A DNA stretch of 9,521 nt, from the NCBI GenBank assembly GCA_031259035.1, contig JAIRLZ010000249.1, positions 1-9,521 on the forward strand, in the 5' to 3' direction. Positions 1 to 7,052 of the stretch are shown here, piece after piece. The notes under the pieces are model-generated. The model did no database searches, had not been told where the DNA came from, and saw nothing but the letters and a program-made list of their open reading frames with translations. Every line of letters starts with the position of its first letter. Within the stretch, counting starts at the first letter, position 1. The DNA comes from Treponema sp. (lineage in GTDB: Bacteria > Spirochaetota > Spirochaetia > Treponematales > Breznakiellaceae). Both the position numbers and the translations under genes were made by a program.

Positions 1-212
1 AGATTTTCCCCGCCCATGCTTTGTTTTTACCATGTTCCTTGGTTTTGTGCAATAGGGGCGTGAACGGTTACGAAAAGCGGACTAAAAGTTGTGGTTAAAG
101 GCTGACGAATTTTGAAAACAGCGACGCCGCCTTTTTCATATATAAGGCTGCTATTAGCGTATTGAGTTTTACCCAAAACTGACGTGTTGGTGAAGCCTCT
201 TATTGCGGCTTG

Positions 213-241
213 TTGACAAAACGGAGCGGGTGTAGTACCAT
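213..241 (+). promoter_or_regulatory. Candidate sigma70-type promoter for the lacI-family gene
   Basis: A perfect -35 hexamer TTGACA (213-218) is followed by a 17-base spacer and a -10-like hexamer TACCAT (236-241, 4 of 6 consensus bases). Transcription would start near 248, only about 9 bases before the ATG at 257. The leader would then be very short, with the AGGA ribosome-site core at its 5' end. The short leader is the main reason for doubt. I saw no clear palindromic operator next to it. Confidence 0.4.
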
Positions 242-256
242 AAAGTTAGGACTCGC

Positions 257-1261
257 ATGAAAAGAGCAGTAAGAATGAGCGACATCGCCCGTCGCATGGG
301 TGTAAGCACGGTCACCGTAAGCAAAGCCTTGGGCGGAAAGGACGGCGTGAGTGACGCGTTGCGGAAGTTGATATCTGAGAAAGCCGCCGAGATGGGCTAT
401 GTGTACAACTGCTTGCCGCGCAATATGCGCGCTGGACGGGGTCACCTCATCGGCATATTGATTTCAGCGCGGTACTTGGGCGAAAGCTCGTTTTATTGGT
501 TTTTTTACCAGACCCTATTGGCGCGGTTAAAAGAGACGTCCTACTTGGGCGTCCTTGAGATTGTAAGCGTCGAAGAGGAAGAGAAATGCGTCTTTCCACC
601 GTTCGTGGTTATGAACAGGGTTGACGGCCTCATTATACTGGGGCAAATGGCGGAACGGTACATCGCCGCTGTCGCTTCGCGGATAAACAATTGCATCTTT
701 CTTGATTTTTATTCTGAAACCGATGGATACGACTGTGTGGTGTCGAACAATTTTCTCGGTTCCTATAACCTTACTAAACTGCTTGTCGCGGCGGGGCATA
801 CGCGCATAGGATTTATCGGCTCCACCTCCGCAACCACCAGCATTTTGGATCGGTACATGGGTTTCTGCAAAGCCATGCTGGAAGCCTCCCTGCCCTATGA
901 CGCGGCTATTGAAGACCGCGACGGCAACGGCGTGTATACTGAAATCAAGCTGCAACCCGATGCATATACCGCCTATGTTTGCAACAACGATCAGATTGCG
1001 GGCATTGCCATCACCCGCCTCAGAGAGCTTGACATTGAAGTTCCCCGAGATGTCTCCATTGTGGGCTTTGACAATGAAAGCGAAGCGGTTACCGCCGGCG
1101 TCGGCGTTACAAGCCTCGAAGTCAATGTACAAGATATGTGTGATACGGCGGTTAATCTGCTTATAGAGCGCATCGAATCCAAGTCGTACCGTCTGCGGGG
1201 AAGGCTCTTTATCGACGGGCGGGTTGTGATAAAAGAATCTATAGCCGCTCCGGTACAATGA
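257..1261 (+). CDS. LacI/GalR-family transcriptional regulator
   Basis: A 334-residue protein, a normal length for the family. Residues 7-26 form the LacI helix-turn-helix (MSDIARRMGVSTVTVSKAL), followed by a hinge region to about 62. The rest is a periplasmic-binding-protein-like sensor domain: GHLIGILI opens the first lobe, VDGLIILG, HTRIGFIG and CNNDQIAGIA are typical strands, DRYMGF carries the usual effector-contact Arg (R199), and VPRDVSIVGFDN carries the usual Asp (D272). As a family, such proteins bind operators as dimers or tetramers and respond to sugars or nucleobases. The effector here cannot be read from sequence. The start at 257 is favoured by TTAGGA 6-8 bases upstream; the in-frame ATG at 275 has a poorer site. 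No sugar transport or catabolic gene lies in the window, so its regulon is probably to the left or elsewhere. A long antisense reading frame over it is a shadow. Confidence 0.93.
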   Translation: MKRAVRMSDIARRMGVSTVTVSKALGGKDGVSDALRKLISEKAAEMGYVYNCLPRNMRAGRGHLIGILISARYLGESSFYWFFYQTLLARLKETSYLGVLEIVSVEEEEKCVFPPFVVMNRVDGLIILGQMAERYIAAVASRINNCIFLDFYSETDGYDCVVSNNFLGSYNLTKLLVAAGHTRIGFIGSTSATTSILDRYMGFCKAMLEASLPYDAAIEDRDGNGVYTEIKLQPDAYTAYVCNNDQIAGIAITRLRELDIEVPRDVSIVGFDNESEAVTAGVGVTSLEVNVQDMCDTAVNLLIERIESKSYRLRGRLFIDGRVVIKESIAAPVQ

Positions 1262-1292
1262 CGCCCTGTCGCGGGCGCCGCCACCCCATGTT

Positions 1293-1925
1293 ATGAGTAT
1301 GCTTTACGATGTTTATTTGCATATAAAAGACCGGATCGATGAACGGCTTGCGGAATTTCGCAGGCTTTTTTCGGAAGGATCCGATAAAGATCTGTTTAAA
1401 GAGATGTGCTTTTGCATATGCACACCCCAAACCAACGCGCAAAAGGCGTGGAGGGCGGTCTGCCGTTTGGACGGCGAGGGGCGCCTTGAAAACGGGGCGT
1501 TTGAGGAAGTCGCCGAAGCGCTGCGGGCTGAAGGGGTGCGGTTTCATAAAAACAAGGCTTCGTATATACTGAAAAACCGCTCCCTGTTTTACCCAGACAC
1601 CAGGGAGCGTATTTCCCGCATTGCGCGGGATAGAGGGCAAGCCGAAACCCGCGACACGCTCGCCGGCGCGGTGTCCGGGTGGGGCTTGAAAGAAGCGTCT
1701 CACTTTCTCCGCAACATAGGGCTGGGAAGCCGGATATGCATCCTTGACCGGCATATTCTTAGGCAGCTTGCGCTGAACGGCGTCATTGAAACAACGGCGC
1801 TATCCCCGAAAACGTATCATGGCATAGAACAGCGCATGATGCGGTTTGCCGAACAAGAACGCATTCCGGTTGACGCGCTTGATTTGACGCTGTGGTATCA
1901 GGAAAAGCATGAATTGTTCAAGTAG
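1293..1925 (+). CDS. ogg: 8-oxoguanine DNA glycosylase/AP lyase, Ogg2 type
   Basis: A 210-residue base-excision repair enzyme. It is expected to remove 8-oxoguanine opposite cytosine and cut the abasic site by beta-elimination. The helix-hairpin-helix signature lies at about 127-142 (SGWGLKEASHFLRNIG) and includes the presumed Schiff-base Lys133. The catalytic Asp is Asp152 in CILDRHIL. The chain ends LWYQEKHELFK: a C-terminal lysine is characteristic of Ogg2 enzymes, where it helps recognise the damaged base. Length matches archaeal and Thermotoga Ogg2 (COG1059). There is no convincing ribosome site before the ATG at 1293; 31 bases separate it from the regulator's stop, with a small CGCCC/GGGCG stem (1262-1277). 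Translation may depend on read-through from the upstream gene, or on the second ATG at 1299. Co-transcription with the regulator is likely from spacing, but a shared role is not evident. Confidence 0.92.
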   Translation: MSMLYDVYLHIKDRIDERLAEFRRLFSEGSDKDLFKEMCFCICTPQTNAQKAWRAVCRLDGEGRLENGAFEEVAEALRAEGVRFHKNKASYILKNRSLFYPDTRERISRIARDRGQAETRDTLAGAVSGWGLKEASHFLRNIGLGSRICILDRHILRQLALNGVIETTALSPKTYHGIEQRMMRFAEQERIPVDALDLTLWYQEKHELFK

Positions 1926-2015
1926 CGCATTGAAGAGCGCGGGCAAACGCACGCGGAAGCAGTGTAAACCACGTTGAACCGGCGCCGCTCAAGCCGCAAG
2001 CGCGATACAGGAACG

Positions 2016-3005
2016 CTACAAGTAGGTCCGCCGCAATTCATCAAAAGAAATGGATCCGCTTATTTCACGTATCTGAATCGTTCCATGCAGTATCTTGAAG
2101 AAGAATACGGCGATATTCATCAGCGTCAAATCATCGCTTTTACTTCCATCTTCTTTTTGCAAGGAATACGTTTTTAATAGTTGAGAGCCGAGCGAAGCGG
2201 AAACAATCAGAAAATGATTTTCGAGGTTTTCAAAATCAAGCAGATCGCTTACAAGCACCCGTGACGCCACGGAATAACTGTGCAAAAGCATTTTGGCGCC
2301 GGCGTCGTCGACGAGAACTGTCCGCTGGGAATCGGCTTCCATATCCAGCCGTATTTTGCCCGTATTCGGCTTTTCTTTTTCATTCTTAAACAGAGAGCCG
2401 AGATCGGCGAGCGTTATATTGTAAAATTCCGCGCCGGGCAGACATGCTATAGGCTCGACAGAAAACGCCGTAGGGTACAGCGTGTAATTGACGCCGCCCG
2501 CCGCCGTTTCCGGCGCGTTGAAGGTGCCGGCAATGACATTCTGCAAAGAGAGCTTCTTGGACGCGAAACAGCCGCCTAAAACAACGGTGTTTTCAATCTG
2601 TATTTCATTGGCGAAAATGCTGCCCGCAACAAAACAATTTTTTAATTTCACGCTCGCCGCGTTTATATCAGCGCCGTAGATGCATGTCCCTTTCAGCAAG
2701 AGAGAAACGACGCTTCCGCTTGACGCGACGGCTTTTCTGAACATAATCGTATCATCCGCGTCATTCTTGATGTGCAGTTCGTTATGCGCGTACACGGCGC
2801 CGGAAAATTCCGCAGGCCCGGAATCAAGCGTTAAATTTCTCGCGTATACGGCGCCGTCAATTTTAACATTTCCCTGAATGGCGATGTCTCTTTCAAGCTC
2901 ATTGCTTGTTTTTGGAAGAATCGCCGACTTCACCACGTTGTCTTTTAAGGCGACAATGGTCTCGCCGATACGGACTTCCGTCAATTCTTTTAATTCTTTC
3001 ATCAT
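2016..3005 (-). CDS. Bactofilin-like beta-helix protein with extra C-terminal domain
   Basis: A 329-residue protein. Residues about 40-165 show repeated beta-helix rungs with alternating hydrophobic residues (VKIDGAVYARNLTL, GAVYAHNELHIK, GTCIYGADINAASVKL, GSIFANEIQIE, GGCFASKKLSLQ), the pattern of bactofilin/DUF583 and related polymer-forming proteins. Bactofilins are usually shorter and end soon after the helix. Here a further mixed alpha/beta region of about 140 residues (190-329) follows, which I do not recognise. There is no signal peptide or membrane segment, so it is probably cytoplasmic. I chose the ATG at 3005 over an upstream in-frame ATG at 3035 because AAGGGAG (3010-3016) sits 4 bases before it and the extra ten codons fall in a repeat-rich leader. 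It lies 152 bases after the five-gene run on the same strand, separated by strong hairpins, so co-transcription is uncertain. Could be another beta-helix family. Confidence 0.75.
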   Translation of the reverse strand: MMKELKELTEVRIGETIVALKDNVVKSAILPKTSNELERDIAIQGNVKIDGAVYARNLTLDSGPAEFSGAVYAHNELHIKNDADDTIMFRKAVASSGSVVSLLLKGTCIYGADINAASVKLKNCFVAGSIFANEIQIENTVVLGGCFASKKLSLQNVIAGTFNAPETAAGGVNYTLYPTAFSVEPIACLPGAEFYNITLADLGSLFKNEKEKPNTGKIRLDMEADSQRTVLVDDAGAKMLLHSYSVASRVLVSDLLDFENLENHFLIVSASLGSQLLKTYSLQKEDGSKSDDLTLMNIAVFFFKILHGTIQIREISGSISFDELRRTYL

Positions 3006-3009
3006 ATAA

Positions 3010-3016
3010 CTCCCTT
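3010..3016 (-). promoter_or_regulatory. Ribosome binding site that sets the start of the beta-helix gene
   Basis: AAGGGAG on the minus strand lies 4 bases before the ATGATG at 3005-3000. It supports starting at 3005 rather than at the in-frame ATG at 3035. Confidence 0.7.
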
Positions 3017-3027
3017 CATAACGAGGT

Positions 3028-3068
3028 TTTTTCAAAACTAACCCAAAGGCAGTTCGCGTTTTGAAAAA
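3028..3068. repeat. Inverted repeat TTTTTCAAAAC / GTTTTGAAAAA
   Basis: A perfect 11-bp inverted repeat (arms 3028-3038 and 3058-3068) with a 19-base loop, in the leader of the beta-helix gene. The left arm continues into TTTCAAAACTAACCC (3030-3044), which recurs exactly at 9499-9513. It is therefore one member of a dispersed repeat family and not a unique terminator. No run of T follows the right arm in either direction, so a classical intrinsic terminator is unlikely. Confidence 0.75.
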
Positions 3069-3073
3069 GGCTC

Positions 3074-3178
3074 TAAGGATCTGTTCAGAAATAACATGAC
3101 CAAACGGTCATGTTATTTCCTAATTGCGCAAGCAATTAAAACAAAATGCTGTGCATTTTATTTATGAACAGTTCCTAA
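3074..3178. repeat. 105-bp cloverleaf-forming repeat element overlapping a gene end
   Basis: An imperfect outer stem pairs 3074-3087 with 3165-3178 (core AGGAWCTGTTCA, with mismatches at 3080/3172 and 3075/3177). It encloses three consecutive perfect hairpins: 3088-3119 (14-bp stem, loop AAAC), 3121-3138 (7-bp stem, loop GCAA) and 3143-3159 (7-bp stem, loop TGT). The layout is a four-way junction, cloverleaf in outline, but no tRNA anticodon, T-loop or CCA logic is visible. Its right side is translated as the end of the 354-residue protein, giving codons for LGTVHK and the TAA stop. It may act in RNA as a 3' stabiliser or separator between that gene and the beta-helix gene. Confidence 0.8.
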
Positions 3179-4222
3179 CGATAATAAATCTGAATTTTGC
3201 CACAAAGAAAGCGTTGTTTTATAAATCCGTTGTTCCGCGTCGCTGGTTTTTGTCTCAAAATGCTTTTCCGCAAGAACAACAAACGCCCTATGCAGCGCTT
3301 CTTTTTCTTCGGCTGAAAGCGAGCGCCATGACGAATTCGCGGAACAAAAAGCGTCTATTTTTTCCGCAATGCGCTTTTTTTGCGCTTGATCTACATATTC
3401 AGGCGCAAACGTTTCGTGGCGCTCCGCGGCTCCGCCAATTTCATCGCCTTCCGACCAGAGAACGGGAATATACACCGGCGTTTTTTCTTGCCGCTTCTCA
3501 TTGAAAAGAAATGAATCAACAAGCGCGGTGAGGCGGGATTCCTGCGTAATATACTCATGCAGCGTTTTTAAAACTTGCTTCGCTTTTCTGTTTAAGCTTG
3601 ATATAAGCAGAACTATTTTTGACGACGCTTCTTCCCCCATTTCAAGCGCGCTCAACGCCGCCGAGTCGCTTGTCTGTTCGCTCAGGAGTTTTTTCTGCAC
3701 GTTCTCGGACAACATAAAAGCGTTTTTGTCCAGAGCGTAGACACGTTTATAACATTCGTCGTCAAGATTGGCGAAAAGCGCGACATATCTGGAGCTTATC
3801 CTGTTGAAATCAATTTCCATGGTGTTCTTCTGAGTGGAAACCGCCTTGCCCTGCTCGTGAATAAGTCCAAGACCAGCTTTTATCGCGCTGTCCAGCGCCT
3901 GCAACTGCTGGGAAAGTTCGGTTTTTATGGCGCCGAAGAAGCCGCCAATGAGTGATTTTGAGACTTTTTGCGTGGTTTCCTGTATTGCCGCGCATTGAGC
4001 CGCGTTCATTACAACAACCGAATGAGTCAGAGCGTCTATTGTTTTATTGCAGTTATGAACGCTGCCGTCAAATGGGTTGGTGTCGACATTGATAGTAACA
4101 TGTACCGCGACTTCGCCCGAATAAGACGCCGTACCGGATCCCCCGTTCTGGCTTGCGGGATAACTATACGACACTCTCCCGCTATAGGGGACGCTCGCCC
4201 TGTAATTCCGCCTGTAACTCAT
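3158..4222 (-). CDS. Unrecognised helical protein, paralogue B of the operon pair
   Basis: A 354-residue protein, family not recognised. Residues 1-36 are a low-complexity stretch rich in Tyr, Ser, Gly and Arg, and probably disordered. A short beta-like segment VAVHVTINVDT (38-48) leads into a mostly helical body. It aligns along its whole length with the neighbouring 306-residue protein: ISSRYVALFANLDDE here against ISGRYAKLFHSLNKA there, LNRKAKQVLKTL against LKRKTKDALKTL, and YIPVLWSE against YIPAIFSE. There is no signal peptide or convincing membrane helix; SLIGGFFGAI (90-99) is too short. I chose the ATG at 4222 because it overlaps the previous stop as ATGA and has GGGAGGA (4232-4238) 9 bases upstream; the in-frame ATG at 4240 is part of that ribosome site. 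The last six codons and stop lie in a cloverleaf repeat. Confidence 0.85.
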   Translation of the reverse strand: MSYRRNYRASVPYSGRVSYSYPASQNGGSGTASYSGEVAVHVTINVDTNPFDGSVHNCNKTIDALTHSVVVMNAAQCAAIQETTQKVSKSLIGGFFGAIKTELSQQLQALDSAIKAGLGLIHEQGKAVSTQKNTMEIDFNRISSRYVALFANLDDECYKRVYALDKNAFMLSENVQKKLLSEQTSDSAALSALEMGEEASSKIVLLISSLNRKAKQVLKTLHEYITQESRLTALVDSFLFNEKRQEKTPVYIPVLWSEGDEIGGAAERHETFAPEYVDQAQKKRIAEKIDAFCSANSSWRSLSAEEKEALHRAFVVLAEKHFETKTSDAEQRIYKTTLSLWQNSDLLSLGTVHK

Positions 4223-4238
4223 TGCCGCGCGTCCTCCC
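4219..4238 (-). promoter_or_regulatory. ATGA start/stop overlap with strong ribosome site
   Basis: The stop TGA of the 306-residue gene (4221-4219) shares bases with the ATG of the 354-residue gene (4222-4220). GGGAGGA at 4232-4238 lies inside the upstream coding sequence. This layout usually gives translational coupling and similar protein amounts, which would suit two subunits of one complex. Confidence 0.8.
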
Positions 4239-5139
4239 ATGAAGATTCGTCAAACAGACGCAACATTTCCTTTGATATGCGCGGATCAGAAAGCTCCTTT
4301 TCACAAAGCGAGACGAATTCCTTCCTGACGGACATTTTGTCTTCCTCGCTTGCGGCTTTCCACGGAAAGCCGCCGGACATGCTGTTGATTGTGGACGCGA
4401 TAGGACCGGCGTTTTGCCATGCGTCCGCGCAAGGGGCATACACATTGTCAATGACATCGGTCGTATTAAGCAAGCTCTCTGTCTCCGAGAATATCGCCGG
4501 GATGTATCTATTATCGGACGCCGCCTCATGTTCAGATGGAAGCAAGATGCTGTCTATCTTCTCATTAAAGGATTGGCTTTCGGTTATGGAATCTGAGAGC
4601 GTTTTTAACGCATCCTTGGTCTTTCGCTTCAATTTGCCGCTTAACGCCGTTTGTTCAAACGACAAGACCTCGCCGGAACTGCTGAACAGCACAGAACTTT
4701 CATCTTTTAATGTATCAAAAACAGTTTTTCTGATTTCCGCAAGCCGCATCGCCGGCCGATCCATCTCTCGTATCCGCGTCTCAAGCGCTTTATTCAAGGA
4801 ATGAAAGAGCTTGGCGTACCGCCCGCTTATCATGTGGTAATCGGCTTCCATTTGCCTTTTTACGTTGTCCAGGGCTTTCACCAATTGGAACAGCGTCATC
4901 TGTTTGCTTGTCATCTCGGTGTACGCCGCCACGATTTTCTGGCTTATCTGGGACTTTACCATTATGAAAAAGCCATTGTCTATGTTCTCGCAAATGGTTT
5001 GCGCGCTTTGGCGCTCGGTCGCTATAACAGCCGTTTCCATCGCGGTGACAGCCGCCGTTACATTTTTGACATGGCTTTTCACCGAATCAACCGTTGACGC
5101 CATCGGAGCGGTGTCAACTTCAAAATACAAATCGGCCAT
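4219..5139 (-). CDS. Unrecognised helical protein, paralogue A of the operon pair
   Basis: A 306-residue protein, family not recognised. A short N-terminal strand-like segment LYFEVDT (4-10) is followed by long helices: about 15-125 heptad-rich with conserved KSQISQKI and ISGRYAKLF, then LSGKLKRKTKDALKTL (166-181), YIPAIFSETES (212-222) and a C-terminal helical segment EFVSLCEKEL. It matches the next gene's product over all these blocks but lacks that protein's Tyr/Ser/Gly-rich N-terminal extension. There is no signal peptide or membrane helix, so a soluble cytoplasmic or membrane-peripheral role is likely. Its ribosome site (GGAGGG, 5157-5152) lies within the end of the preceding gene, only 2 bases separate the genes, and its own stop overlaps the next start. 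The VDT-plus-helices opening is superficially like helical secreted families, but no WxG motif is present. Confidence 0.87.
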   Translation of the reverse strand: MADLYFEVDTAPMASTVDSVKSHVKNVTAAVTAMETAVIATERQSAQTICENIDNGFFIMVKSQISQKIVAAYTEMTSKQMTLFQLVKALDNVKRQMEADYHMISGRYAKLFHSLNKALETRIREMDRPAMRLAEIRKTVFDTLKDESSVLFSSSGEVLSFEQTALSGKLKRKTKDALKTLSDSITESQSFNEKIDSILLPSEHEAASDNRYIPAIFSETESLLNTTDVIDNVYAPCADAWQNAGPIASTINSMSGGFPWKAASEEDKMSVRKEFVSLCEKELSDPRISKEMLRLFDESSWEDARQ

Positions 5140-5141
5140 AG

Positions 5142-7040
5142 TTATTGATTTCCCTCCAGAGAAGCCGGATCCGCGTCTCCGGCGGCTTCCCGCAACAAAT
5201 CAATCCCAAAATCATCGTACATGCGCTGTTCGACCTGCGGCGGCGGAGGCAGCTTCGCATGTTGCGCGACATAGGGGCTTATGGCTATCAGTTTTTTTCT
5301 GCGCGGATCGAGTTCATGGAGATGATCGGTTGACTGCGCGATATCGCGGTACTCCTTGTCGCGCAATGTCGCTTCGTAGTAGGGAATATAGCCAAACTGA
5401 GCCGCTTTTTCATCTATATTATCCTTTAATCTGAGCATAAATTCGCTGAATTCTTCCTGTTTTTGGTTGAACTGCTGCGCCTGCAACTCAAAACCGGCGA
5501 TTATTTCCGCGTCTTTGTTTTCCAATTGCGTTTCCGCGCTGTCAAGCGAGTGGGTTTTGCTCATGGCCATTTGGGTTTCCTGAAGCGCCTTGTACGTGTT
5601 GAGGCTCCGTATATAATCGGCGTAGGTTTCCCTCATTCTGTTGATAAGGTCGGCCGCTTCGGCGCGGTTTCTGCCATAAAAATCTTCGGTGTCCCTGTGC
5701 CACTGGTTGAGGTAATCGATTTTCTGATCCTTAATGCCATTGTAAATTTTCAACCGCTCTATCCTGTTTTCCGCCATGAGATTTTGGATGACCGGCGCCA
5801 GAACTTCTTCCTGAATTTGGTGCATTCCAAACGGCATGGATGTACGGGATTGATCTTCCGCAATCCACGCGGTGGAAAACATGTCGTATTTTACCCTTGA
5901 GCTTGACTTTAACGAGAACGGGGTGTATGCGTCAACGGAATCTTGATAGTCGAAACTCGCGGAACGGATTCTTTCGATTTCTTCCGCTTCAAGAAACGGC
6001 GAATACTGGTTGAAAGACGCTTTTAAAACCATAGAAAATATTCCGCCGGCATAATCAATAATTCTATTCGCCCCGTTCATCTTCGCTTTGCTGAGAATTT
6101 GCACGGACTCGGCGAGGCGTCCAATCAGTCTCTTGAAATACGCCGTCTGATTTTCATTGGCGCTTTGCTCAAACGACTTCTTCATAACATGAAGGGAATA
6201 GAAGGCGTCTATTTTCTCCTTAAAACCGTCCGTATTGAACACCGGAACAACCGGTTTGTCTCCTGTATCCGTCGCCGCGAATTCCTTGACAAACGCGGAC
6301 GCTTCGCTCTCCGGCAGAATCGCGGGCAGAGAAAGGGAGATGGAATCGCTGTCATGCAGCAGATACCGGATGTTGCGCACCTGTCTGTCGATATTTCCCA
6401 TGTAATCATAGACTTTTATATGCTGGATGGAGGTGGAATAATCCGACGTGTCGACTTCTTCGGGCGTGGACGCGGTTTCAACCGCCGGCGCTTCTTTTAT
6501 GCTGTTTTCCAGACTGTTGAGCGATTCAAGAAGCTCGGCGGGCTTGCGCACCTTGGACATTTTGAATTCCGTCTCTCCAACCTGGCCTGTGTGATCAACC
6601 ATAAAACTTTTGCTTTCAAAAGGAACTGTGGTCGCAACAGGAACATACACGACGCCCATTTTTTTCACGCGGTAATTCCGGCGAATATCGCGGTGCGCCT
6701 CTTCAAAAGCGACTATCTTTGATGCGTTCTCCTCTCGCGCCGTATTGGACTTGTGTATGACCAGAATTCCCTTGATGCAGCCAAGCGCGAGAACAAAGCC
6801 ATAGGGGAAGAACAGAATTCCCCCTATAAGCCCCGCGACTCCAAAAACGACCGTAATAATAACGCCCTTCTTTTTGTTTTTTTCCGCCAGCGTCATGTCA
6901 GATCGCGCCGTCTCAATTGACTTTTCCAAATCCATCTCTTCTTTTACGATTTTTTCCGCCGCCTTTTTATAGTAGTCAAAAAGTATGCGGGCTTCGTCCT
7001 GGTACAGATTCATTGATTCCGCAAAAATTTTCCCTTGCAC
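5142..7040 (-). CDS. Large coiled-coil protein with N-terminal membrane hairpin
   Basis: A 632-residue protein, family not recognised. Residues 1-57 form a charged amphipathic helix. Residues 59-96 are strongly hydrophobic with a central FFPYG turn, which suggests a two-helix hairpin flanked by Lys-rich stretches (NKKK before, HKS after), so both ends would face the cytoplasm. A short beta-rich piece follows (VVYVPVATTVPFESKSFMV, 130-148), then an acidic linker around 185-200, a mixed region to about 400, and long helical, coiled-coil-prone segments at 405-550. The C-terminus has a PPPP run (598-601). The start is GTG at 7040, preceded by a near-perfect AGGAGG (7047-7052) at 6-base spacing that overlaps the upstream stop. 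The gene is 2 bases from the next. It could be the membrane anchor or scaffold for the two paralogues that follow; that role is inference. Confidence 0.88.
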   Translation of the reverse strand: MQGKIFAESMNLYQDEARILFDYYKKAAEKIVKEEMDLEKSIETARSDMTLAEKNKKKGVIITVVFGVAGLIGGILFFPYGFVLALGCIKGILVIHKSNTAREENASKIVAFEEAHRDIRRNYRVKKMGVVYVPVATTVPFESKSFMVDHTGQVGETEFKMSKVRKPAELLESLNSLENSIKEAPAVETASTPEEVDTSDYSTSIQHIKVYDYMGNIDRQVRNIRYLLHDSDSISLSLPAILPESEASAFVKEFAATDTGDKPVVPVFNTDGFKEKIDAFYSLHVMKKSFEQSANENQTAYFKRLIGRLAESVQILSKAKMNGANRIIDYAGGIFSMVLKASFNQYSPFLEAEEIERIRSASFDYQDSVDAYTPFSLKSSSRVKYDMFSTAWIAEDQSRTSMPFGMHQIQEEVLAPVIQNLMAENRIERLKIYNGIKDQKIDYLNQWHRDTEDFYGRNRAEAADLINRMRETYADYIRSLNTYKALQETQMAMSKTHSLDSAETQLENKDAEIIAGFELQAQQFNQKQEEFSEFMLRLKDNIDEKAAQFGYIPYYEATLRDKEYRDIAQSTDHLHELDPRRKKLIAISPYVAQHAKLPPPPQVEQRMYDDFGIDLLREAAGDADPASLEGNQ

Positions 7041-7046
7041 GCCGAT

Positions 7047-7052
7047 CCTCCT
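7047..7052 (-). promoter_or_regulatory. AGGAGG ribosome site fixing a GTG start
   Basis: AGGAGG ends 6 bases before the GTG at 7040-7038 and overlaps the TAG stop (7053-7051) of the preceding gene. This supports GTG initiation rather than the internal ATG ten codons on, which has no comparable site. Confidence 0.8.

Noticed and set aside
165..180. AGTTTT/AAAACT palindrome as an operator for the LacI-family regulator
   Set aside because: It lies well upstream of the proposed promoter, is AT-rich and short, lacks the central CG typical of LacI operators, and resembles the dispersed repeat core.
527..1258. A 243-codon open frame on the minus strand
   Set aside because: It is the antisense shadow of the LacI-family gene, which is certain from its helix-turn-helix and sensor-domain motifs.
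1926..2015. Terminator between the convergent glycosylase and beta-helix genes
   Set aside because: I looked for a GC-rich stem with a T run on both strands in these 90 bases and found none convincing.
3074..3178. Cloverleaf element as a tRNA gene
   Set aside because: Stem lengths (outer about 13, then 14, 7 and 7) and loops do not fit tRNA. There is no anticodon loop of seven bases, no T-loop sequence, and part of it is coding.
3968..4804. A 278-codon open frame on the plus strand
   Set aside because: It lies antisense across both paralogues, which have ribosome sites and align with each other. It has no supported start or motif.
4219..5139. Paralogue A as a WXG100-type secreted protein
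   Set aside because: The helical N-terminus is suggestive, but there is no WxG motif, the protein is three times too long, and no type VII secretion gene is present.
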